DNA of 64,000 nucleotides from Phoronis australis (lineage: Eukaryota > Phoronida > Phoronidae), in NCBI GenBank assembly GCA_002633005.1, contig NMRA01000006.1:2115881-2179880 (forward strand), given 5' to 3'. Numbering within the stretch: the first letter of the stretch is position 1; every line of letters begins with the position of its first letter. Shown here one piece after another: positions 11,756 to 22,856 of this stretch. The notes under the pieces are model-generated. The model searched no databases. It was not told the DNA's origin and worked only from the letters and a program-made list of their open reading frames with translations. A program made the translations under genes and the position numbers.

Positions 11756-13487
11756 TGAAATGAAGAAAAAAATCTTATCTGGTAGTAAAATAAACTTCGT
11801 TGAAAACACGACTAAACTTTTTGTTTGAAAGCTTGATACAGAGTAGCTCTTGTTGAAACAATCTCCAGATGTCAGCAATACTGAACAGTGGTTGCCGGAG
11901 TGCCTGGCCGGGTTCCATCGTTGGCTCTGCCGCGCTTACCGTGAACCGCAGTGGTCCCCAAGGCCACACAGATATCCGACAAACTGCTTGTTTACCAGCA
12001 GTCAACTGGGAGCGTCCGGTCATGACACAGTCCCTAGTTGAGTTCCTGAGTATCTGTGAAAAAAATTTCTAAGTCCTTAGAAATGTGTCGTTTACAGGTC
12101 ATTTGTGTCGCCTTCTGAAAAGTACAGCCCGGGCGGCGAAATCGATTTTAGTTATCAGGGAGCATACACCAGGTCTTCAACTGATGGTCTGCCCCGACTC
12201 AGCTCTTCACTGGGCTTATCATCGCAGTCCCCTTTGGCTGTAGTGTCCCTGCATGTGTGTCTGTTCGAGTACCATGGTCCACATGTCTGTATCGACACCG
12301 GCCCGTGGCCTCGGTACTGGCTAGTGGCAGACGGAGAGCGCAGGTACGTCATGATGCAGTCCACGTACACCTAGGTTGGCGGAGGACCAATTTGAGGTTT
12401 GGGAACCCATTGTTCCACCCGGCACCAAAAAGCGGCGGTGCAGGTTATCGGCCGCGGGCACGACGATCAGGAAATTTTGGCACGTGCACACCCATAGTTC
12501 CGCCCAAAGATGGAAAGCACCAGTGGTACAGGTGCAGGCCGCGCGACGATCAGGAAGTTTCAGCGGGTTTTCCTCACGATACAAAATGTTAAAATGCGCT
12601 ATTGCACTTAACCCTATTTATTGTGCCACTGTTGACAGCCAACAGGCTTGATTAGTATCTGTTGGCAAACATGATTGAGGAATCCCAGTATCATTGGGTG
12701 GGAAAGAATGCAGTGAGTTAAGTAGCGTAATCAATGGCCTCTCTTAGTCACTTGCCTACTAGTTCTTACTCATAATGCGACATAACAGGGGATGTCTGGC
12801 TTTGAAGCGAGAGGTCCCGGCTTCAAGTTCTAGATTTAGACAGAGGCTTTCCCTATCATTAATACATTTGGTTTATACTTCCAACAAAACCAGTGTATTT
12901 TTATGCGTGATTCTATAACCGACAATTTTACATTTACCGTCTTTACATAATTTACGTAACCAAAAATTACGTGACTCGTCTCGTCGTGATCGCAAAATGT
13001 CCAATACCGGAAATGTTTTGAAAATTAACATACACGTCCATAAATTCAATTTGTTAAAAACTTCCAATCCTTTTATGGACACCCGATTTCATAAATGCAC
13101 GAAATTCCATCATGTGAATTTTGCTAGATCCTCAAATACAGTTTTAACCCTTTGCTGAAGATTACCTGCGCAATCTTCAAGGGCGCAGACATCTTGAAAA
13201 TCTCCCAGGATGCATTTCAAACTTTAACTATTTTGCTTAATAGGTGCATAACATGGAATTTCTATTGACTTTAACGACAAAATTTATATGCTTTAATACA
13301 TAAATATGTCATGCAAATATCAGAAAATTGAAAATTTCAGACAAAATTTTGACGGAAGCTGCCGATCTTGTAATACACATGGATGAGAAGAAGATGGGAT
13401 CGCTGTCTGCTCGTTTACTATTTTAATGTGTGTCAGTGCGTAAGGAACTAAAGGAATTCATTCTGTGGACGAACACTCGCTGTCAAG
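11756..13487. promoter_or_regulatory. Divergent COX11/DRG2 promoter region
   Basis: COX11 reads left and DRG2 reads right, with about 1.75 kb between their start codons. The part from 11.9 to 12.6 kb is clearly richer in G+C and CpG than its surroundings and is the likeliest site of shared transcription starts and 5' UTR exons. A run of open frames on both strands there probably reflects base composition, since none resembles a known protein. No TATA box can be assigned with confidence. Confidence 0.5.
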
Positions 13488-16400
13488 ATGGGTATACTTG
13501 AAAAGATATCAGAAATCGAAAAGGAAATAGCCAGGACTCAGAAAAATAAGGGTAAGCCCCAGCTTAGTCCAGACTGCAAGCCGGTGGCAGTGCCAGTCGG
13601 CCAGGGACTGGCTGGGGTAGCCAGCTAGCTGTGTGAAGCCTACAACGTCTAAGATTTATGTTAACTTCGCATAGAATAAGCGCAGATTTGGATTACCGCC
13701 TGTTTAAATTACACTACACGGGATTAAATTAGTACAGAAAGCAGAAAGAGATTGGGAATATTGTAGCCTTAGTTCAAAGCTGTATACTAAATATATAGTC
13801 CGGTTACCTATTGTCGTCAGGCTCCAAAGGTCGTCCGCCATCTTGTTTCGCGTGCAGCGCAACCACGCGGGACTTAGCGTTCCAATTTGGAGTGCTCGTG
13901 TGCACGTTAGGTACTAACTTATCGGAAGAGACACGTATCAAAGTAATGAGACAAAAATCGGTGAGTTTACCGATTGTTTTTTAAAACCACTTAAAAATCA
14001 GTAGATTTTACTAATACACTTTTTTGTGCGTTTTCAGAAGATGTTTTCGAATTTAAATTTTCTTCCGACGGGACACAAAACATGATCCAGGGTTTGTTTA
14101 TGCAATGTATCTGTTTTTCCCAGGCACTAGTAGGATCTAGAAGGCCAAAGGAAAAATCCGCAGACAAATGCGATACGCTGGGTTCTTAACATTTTTGCCT
14201 CACGTTCACCATTAAACTGCATTGAAATGTTGACCAATTGGCTTTTATTGGAAACCACAGTGCAGAGCTCAACATCAAAACTTCAAATCGAGTTTATGTC
14301 AATAAAAACAGGCTGTTGCAATTTTCATTACTTCGTTGGCCTTTTTCTGCATGTTTCTCAGTTTTTACAAAAGGGGGCAGCATATGACGAACTTAGGTGT
14401 CACAATAAAATGGCTGCCGAAGGCAGTGCACATTTGAAATAACTCGGCACAAATTAAAGAAAACTTCCGAATCGATGAATGCGGTATATCTGTGAGAGTT
14501 AAATCGAATCCTATTCAGATCATAACTTTGAAGTGGAATAATTCGGTGAGTACTACAGCAAGTCGGTTTTATGCTTAGGCGGACGACCATTGGGTTCCCC
14601 AGTATACAGCTTTGCACTGATGTGGGTAAAAAAGTGGTAAGATAAAATCTGACAAAAAATTAGTGTCATTAAAAACTAAAGTCTTCCTTCAGTAAACTAA
14701 ATTATTTAACAGTGTTGGAAAAAATGGCGTTCTACCGTTATGCTGCTGCTAAATTTGTGGAGCGATCTTTAGTGACGGCTTTCGGCGCCATTACGTATTG
14801 TGTCACCTATTGGCCAGTTTCTTTTATCGCAGAGTCTTCAATCAATTGTTGTTCTTTCACGAGGTTGCGTACACGTCACAGCAAATTATCGGAACTGGTT
14901 TCACTCCATTATAAGTTTTTAGAATTTTGATTCCGAAAAACCGAATTTCAGAACAAATTTTGCTGCTGCCAAGCTATCATCCTCTCCTGAGAGATGTCGC
15001 AAAAATTTAGGAAATGGCGCGTGCGTGTGACACGAGTGTACTGTTTTCAAAACGACAACATACTTTTCATTGTTAGAAAAGGCTGAGAGGTACGCAAGAA
15101 AATGACGTTTATTGCACTGTTTTTTCACTTAAACGGCTGTAACGGGCAAGGTGAGTGTCAGTTGATTCCCAGATTTTGCATGCACCCCATGCAGTCTTTA
15201 GCTTTACATGTTGCTACAAGTTTCACTGCGAGGTGACGAGCACCCTGGCTGTGTGCAATTTCGGGGTCCACGGAAGAAATACACACAGTGGTACCTAGCT
15301 GTATTTTGACGATAGTCTTCATACAGCTAGCTGGCTGGCTAAGAGTATTGTAGCCCCTAGACAGCCAGCCTAGGGGCTACGTGCTGCCTAGCAAAATCTG
15401 GGAGTCAACTGACACTCACCTTGCCTGTTACACTGGTGTTAGTCTTTAAAGAGAAAAACAATCTCATAAACATCATTTTCTTGTATAATTCTTTGACTTT
15501 TGTACCAAAGAAAAGCCAGCTTTAAAACATCTTTGGTAAGTTCAGAAAGATATGGATAAAAACCTGACCAAATAAAGTCTAACACAAAATTATACTCTTC
15601 CTTGACCGAGTGAAAGATTTGTTACCCCTATTAAAGAAATATCCTAGGGAAGGCAGTGTGGCCTAGTGGGATACGTGTCCTCTTCCTTCACTGAAGGTCA
15701 CGGGTTCAAGTCCCAATGGGGTTACGCTGCTAGTCCTTTGATTCAGTTTTCTTGCTCCTCAGCTCATTTTTATCTCTATTAATAAAGCAAAAAATTGGTT
15801 CCAGGCGATCAGTGCTATGGGCCTACCTGTGTGGCTTACGCACGTCTTGTCCCATGGTCCTATAAAGAAACAGCCCTCTACCTTCTGCTGAATTTCCAAA
15901 CATGTTCATTGTTTCTTCAGGCCAGTAAGAATCAAAACTGTCTGTTGATGTTTGGTTTAATCTGTTTTTCACGTGATGTCTCTTGTCTGTTTTAGCCACT
16001 GAGTACCATTTAGGCTTACTGAAGGCCAAACTAGCCAAGTATCGGGCGCAACTCATGGAGCCGACTGGCAAGGCTGGTGCAAAGGTATTCAAGTTTTAAT
16101 CATCCTTGACTTGAATTTCACATGATATCAGAAGTACGCTGTGATTTCTCTGGTTTTCCTACTATAGCTAATTTTATTCCTGGTCACATGATGTTACTTA
16201 AGGAGTAATAAACCTACTTTTCCGTCCGAGAAGCAAACTTTTTGTATAGACCGCTTACCGTTAAAAAAATGTCTCGACTTGCTCCTTACTCGGATGAGGA
16301 ATGATTTATGGGTTTGCAAAGAACTGACGGTTTGTTGTTTCTTAAGACCACGCTCGGCACATGACACGCTGTCCTGAGCTAATTTCATAGAGCCTCAGCT

Positions 16401-19400
16401 TGAGCAATAACTAAATAACTAACTGCCTGTTCTTTCAAAGCTCTGAAATCACATTCAAAACGACTAGAGGACCAGATTGAGACCAATTTCATAACGTGTT
16501 GGTCTAATTGAAGAGTTGGTCTGTGTGATGGAATGTAGGTTTATTGCTACTTTAAAGAAGCAATAAACTAAGCAATTGTCAAACAAACGAGTTGTTTTAA
16601 GGCATTTACCGTTATGATGTCGGTAGTGCATTGTTAATTATTCGAATCAGAAAAGGTTTTAGAAGATCTTACAGCTGGCTATTGCTTCACACCAGGCTGG
16701 TGAAGGTTGTTAGTCACGACGGGTTAATGTCATCTGCCAAGGCAGTAGGGACATGCATTTCAAATCAAACAAAGGGATAAGTATATGATGACGTTGCTTT
16801 GGATGAGAAAATACGTTGGAGAAGAAAGTCGTTTTTGAGTATAGTTTTAAACGGCTTTAAAATTGTGTCTAGTGAAAACCTAGTTTGAAGTTTTTGCTAA
16901 ATGTCAAAGGGAAATTGAAATCTTTGGAATATATTTTCTGCTGGCAACAATCAACACACTTCAAGTGAAGATATTTTATTCTTTTTCTTAAGAGTTTTGG
17001 ATTCAATTGTACCACAATTGTCTGGGTTAATAGCCTGGGCATTTAAACTTGGAAAATAGTGTGTTGATTTGCATTTGAAAAGGAAATTTTTGGAAAGTCA
17101 GCGCTTACCTGAAGTGGCAGTATAGCTTAACGACCAAGGAGTTGCTATGATGTACAAACTGTTTCACTTGCAACAACTAATTAACTCTGCTGCTTGCAAG
17201 TCGCAGACAAGCAAATTGAACTGGTTTTTGGAGCTGAAATGAATATTCACAATAATTTGGTGCTTAAGAAACTAGAACTCTCGGCCACGTGAATTAAGGG
17301 TGGGCTTATAACTAATAATGTGCGTTTACAGGTGAAAATTTGGAAAATTAGCGAGTGGCAGTTTTGCCGAAAGTTATCTGAACATGGGTGTTGATAGTTG
17401 AATCAGATGAATTGTGATACTAAAAATTGGCGTTTTGTTTACATTTGTGTAATCTCAAAGTTAATTCACCAAACTTGTGCTTTGTTGTGTAAAAGGAAAC
17501 AAAATCCAGTGTCAGAAAATTGTTAGAAATTGTGTGTGAGTGACTACTGGATTTGCTTTTTAATCATGATTTGAATTGATGGAGCTAACATTGTTTTTTC
17601 AGGGTGAAGGATTTGATGTTATGAAGTCTGGTGATGCCCGTGTGGCCCTGATAGGATTTCCATCTGTTGGAAAGGTTAGAGCAATTAAAAAATGAGTGAT
17701 TGTTTTAATTTTGTCTATATTTTAAAACATTACTGAACTCTTGCATAAAAATTCTATACCACTGATGCAAAAATAATTAAAAACAATTAATTCATTATTG
17801 TATGATCGACAAGCCAAAATATTTGAAATGCTAGTGTTGTGTCATGTTGCAAGGTGTTTTTAAACACCTTAACTTAAAGATTGTTTAAACTCGCTGGTAA
17901 GTGTTAATGAGACCTTGCTTCTTTGCGGTTGTACAGGACTGTGTCCAGATGTAGACATCTGTTCCTCCAATTTTTGCAGCGCTATTCATTGTTTTTGGTA
18001 TTAAAGCGGCATGTTGTATCCTTTTTCAGTCGACCCTACTGAACACAGTGACGGAGACCCACAGTGAGTCGGCGTCCTATGAATTCACCACTCTCACCTG
18101 TATACCAGGTGTGATTAATGTAAGTATGCCCGGGGTTGGCAATAGTCCTGCTCTATTAACTTGAGCTAGTTTCTTGGAAAGTTTCATGCTCAATAACAAT
18201 AATATGACATCACAACATTACATGGCACGCCACAATGTAAAGCAATGCTGTTGACATAGTGGCAGTGATCTAGTGTTGGAGGGGTAATAATCTTCGTGCC
18301 TTCTGTTAAAAACAAATTGTAATTTAGGCCACTACCTGCTTTACAGCCGCTCTCATGTCGTTTCTTGCTCAGATTGAAAATGGTTTTCGTGATTGTAAAG
18401 AAGAAGCTGGTCGTTAATGCTTTACACCAGGTCCAATAAGTTGCTCGTCACGGCGTCCTACTTTCAGTCGCCAAGGCAGAATAACCGACAAAGGAACTTC
18501 AGGCGATTTATTCTTGCCAATTTCAATTCAAACAAAGGATCAGTACGCAATGATGTTGCTTAAGTAGAGCAGACACGCCTTTGAAGAAAGATGGTGTTTT
18601 TAACACCAGGTCATGGTTTGTAATGACTTTAAATTTTGATGTTTCGTCAAAGGGTCTGTGTGGTCATGTTCATGTGGACGAACTAAGTTTTATAGGAATG
18701 CTGTAACTTCAGTTGTAAGCCCACTGCTCTGTCGAAAGGTAATTTTGGACTACGTATGTTTAGATGATTGGCTTCTGAAATGTTCTTCAGTTATATTCGT
18801 GCAGGTTTGGATACCTGAGATTTGATTCAGGTGTCCATGAAAGCAAATACAATTCCGTTTCATATTTAAAAAAGAATACGTTTTTATGATTTTCTGTTGT
18901 TTTGTTGCACTATGTATTAATATATTCCAGTATAACTTAATATATTCCAGTATAACGGTGCTAACATACAGCTTCTGGATCTTCCCGGAATCATTGAGGG
19001 AGCTGCTCAAGGTATGATTGTACGCCATGTTGTAACAGTAATTTGGCACTTTGTACATTGACACAGAACAGAATGCTCTGTATCTGCTCTCGTTTAAACA
19101 GCTGACTCAAAAAGTTTGGTAAGTGGAAGAGTTGTGTTGGTAGCGGCTTCGCATGTGTGCGTTATCACAAAGCAATCTCCTAATTCTCACTATCATTCGG
19201 AATTAAACTCTCTGCTGTTGTGGAGGTGAGAAAATGTTAAGTTTGTTTGGTTGACCTAGTTTTCAAACGGTAGGGACAGTAAGAAACTTTTGAGGTGAGC
19301 GAGACAAGCAAAGAATGATTTATGGCACAGCACTTGGCTTTTCAAATGTCTGCATTGCAAATTACTACGCAACTGTAAGACTTTATTGGCATTTTAAAAC

Positions 19401-22400
19401 AGTGATAAACATGGCACGAGTGTTTTAACTCGGCAGTCAAGTGCCTTACTGATGTGCAGCATTATGGGTAAACTCTGCACAATCACAGAGGGCGCTGGAG
19501 TATTTCAGGATGTGGCTGTTGAAATGTATGGTGTGTGCGTGTCCACGTATGTACGTGTGTGTGGTTGAGATGATAGCTTTCTGCTTCATAAACAGTTGCA
19601 GGCTATCCGAACAACATGGCTGCGCATACATAGGCAGTTTCTTCCCTATAAATACGGCTCACAGGCGTGATAAACTCATTTCACACTGCCAAACACGGTG
19701 TCGTACTTGCATTTGACCTTTAACTTGTGAGTTGATGTCAGCTGAGTTTATTGCCGAGGTCTGAGCCCCCTTTGGTTAATTTGTTATCGTATGAAATTAA
19801 AGAACTTGCTATTGTAGTCCACTCATTCTGACCTCTACATTGACTCCCCTGTTATTTACTTACTAGTGCATTTCGTCCTCTTTCACACATAGGTAAGGGT
19901 CGTGGTCGACAGGTAATAGCTGTAGCCAGAACGGCGGACCTGGTCATCATCATGCTGGATGCAACTAAGGGATATGAGCAGAGGTTTGTAATTGTTTTGT
20001 TGTCATTGATTGTTGTATTCAGTTGTTTTGTCTTTGTTGTTTGCTGTAACATGCTGGTTTTGTTGTCTAGTGGTAATCCCAATTACATGTGAAAATGATT
20101 AAAAATTAAGTGCCTTCAGTTAAGGCCAAAAAAGTTGCTCCCACTGACTAAAAAGCACCCGACTGCATCAGTGTTGGCCACGGTTCTGTGTCTTTTGTGA
20201 TAAACTGTACAAAGCAGGTAGGCAAGAGTAAGTTTTGAAGCGCCATGATTTACCAAGCGATGAGTAAAAAATTCCGCATCATTTTTGTTCGTCTAGTGGA
20301 TTTTCTGTTTTGAATAAGTCTGCAACTAAAAAAATGTCTCTCCGCCGACTCGATTTTCAATCAAAAATCAGATCCAGCGGTGCTGTTTGACCTAATCAAG
20401 AATTAGCTTGAAAGTACATAGATTGAATGAATTTGTTTTTTTTTGCGCCGAGGCAGTGGCGAGACATACAGAAATTCAGTGAGCAGAAGTAATTTGAGGA
20501 AATACGTTTGTATCTTCATTCTTTGTGTTATTTCAGTTCATAACGTTTTCAAATATTTTGTCTCGCGTAACTTCTTTTTATGGCATCTTCTGGTGAGAAT
20601 GCGTCTGACCTTTGTGATAACAATTTTCTGCTCAAACTGCGCGATAAAGAATAGCAGTGCCATTCTCGCATATTGAAAATTTACAATTCCAGAATGCTTC
20701 TGGAAAAAGAGTTGGAATCGGTTGGAATAAGGTTGAATAAAAAGAAACCCAACATTTATTTTAAGGTAAGGCTGTCGAATTAAATTTTGCTTTTTAGTGC
20801 GTGAAATTTGACTTGGATTTGGTTTTGTTTTCTTAATATAATTTTACACCCCGTAATTTGCATTGAAGCGGCGTTGTAACATATGACAACAATCAGTTGC
20901 AAGGGTCTCAGTTTGATATCTGTTATTCAGTGGAGACTTCTGCTCTCAAAGTGCGGGACCCCTGTATGTGACTATAACAGGTGAAACTGTTAAAAGCATC
21001 GACGTCTCACTTCGGAAACAATTTTTGGACAACTGATATCAGCCAGGCTGCACTGATTTGTAAAGTATCAGAATAAATTAATTAATATGTGAGAAAATCT
21101 CACTCAGCGTATAAAATTTACCAGTGACATCCTAAACAATTTTGTTTAGCAGTGAAACTCCCATGGAAAAAACGTGTGCTTCCCAAGTAGTTTTTAGTTC
21201 CACACACTGAGTTTGGTTAGTCATGTGATTGGTAATGTCGTTATGTCCATTATTTATCAATCACAAGTTTACGTTTGCACTTTCTAAATTGTGACGCATG
21301 CATCTAATGCTCAAGCACTAGAGCTTCTTACATTTTCAGTATACTTTGTTCTCATCTTTATTAATTCTAGTCACATTTCAGACTTTAAGTGTGTTTGGAT
21401 TTTAAATATCTTTAATTTCTGTCACTTGCCAAGTGATCCTTCGTGGTACAATACTTTGTGTGCGAGATTCCTGTCTGCAATGTGGGCTCAAATCATAGCC
21501 GAGGCTTGTTTTTTCTATTGTTGCCAAAAGGCAATGTTCTTTTTAACCGCAGCTCTAGTTTGATTAAGGACCATTTCAAATACTACTAGTTTCTTTGTTT
21601 CAGCTGAAAAAAGGAGGTGGATTATCTTTCAACTCGACCCTGCCACTCACAAAATGTAACGAGAAACTCGTTCAAATGATCCTGCATGAGTATAGTATCC
21701 TTGAGTGATAAGAGTATCAATACTGCTATTCATCAGAACTTGCAAAATTGTCTCCAGGTCATAGGCTTTTTATATGCTCACATATACACGTGGTGCACAT
21801 GGCTGTCATTTCTGTTTAGGTAGCTTTCTGGCAAGCTTCCCAAATTCTGTGAAGGAGCTTCATAAAGTATGCCACATGTTCCTCTAAAATGATAACTGCG
21901 GATGTGCCACTAGGAATGCATGCGCAAAGGACTTTAAGGAAGGGGCAGTGTAATAGACAGATGAAGATAGAAAAAGGGCAGTAGTGTAACTCCTGGCACT
22001 ACTGTCACAGTCATTGTTTGCTATCGTGTTCAGATTTGAAAGTAGTACTTAACCCGTATCCAGAATATTTTAACGCTGAGGTTCTATTTCGAGAAGATTG
22101 CTCAGCAGATGAGTTGATAGATGTCATCCAAGGAAATCGTGTATATCTACCATGTCTTTATGTAAGTATAGACTCCACGGTGGGATGGAAAGATAGTTGT
22201 AGATGTCAAAAAATCCGTGTATTAATTTCACCTTTAAACAATCTGTTGGCAAATCTGTGATCGAGACAACCTTACCCGTCAATGGATTTAAAAACTAATT
22301 TGGTTATGGTCTCTATAACAGGAAAGTTAGAGGATTTTAAATGAGTTTTAGTCCACATGGACATTTCTATTTGACATTTGAAAGCCTTCTCAATGAGTGA

Positions 22401-22824
22401 TTGACTTGAATGTAATCAGTACACCACTTCTTGTAGTGTATGCGATCTCTAAGGCCTTCTGAAATGTGAAGCATGAAATGTGAAGCATTGGGTATGGTCT
22501 GCATTGAGTTTTATTTAGTTTTCATTTGTGTTACAGGTATATAATAAAATAGATCAGATATCTATCGAGGAAGTGGACAAGTTGGCGCGCCAGCCACACT
22601 CGGTTGTGATCAGGTAATGAGATGGTCAAGAATATATTTCGTTCATGTCCATGTTTCGTTCTATCAAAAGGAGTATGCAGTCATTCATTTGTGCATTCAT
22701 GTGTACACGAGCATTGATACCAACGCAGTACACCTACACTTTCAGTGTACCGCCATTACTCTTTGACTGAAATACTGTGTGAAGTGGACTCGGGGATTTT
22801 GTGTGAGCAAGTGATATCTGTCTC

Positions 22825-22856
<32 letters not shown>

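Noticed and set aside
11775-12023. 82-codon minus-strand open frame just upstream of COX11
   Set aside because: It is in the GC-rich promoter region and a good acceptor lies between it and the COX11 ATG. It resembles no presequence and is probably 5' UTR or chance.
12105-12600. Several overlapping open frames of 70-110 codons on both strands
   Set aside because: They overlap in many frames, as expected of GC-rich promoter DNA with few stops, and resemble no protein family.
12730-12840. Possible second tRNA-derived SINE (TTCAAGTTCTAG near 12820)
   Set aside because: The B-box likeness is weak (GGCTTCAAGTTCT) and no convincing A box lies at the right distance.
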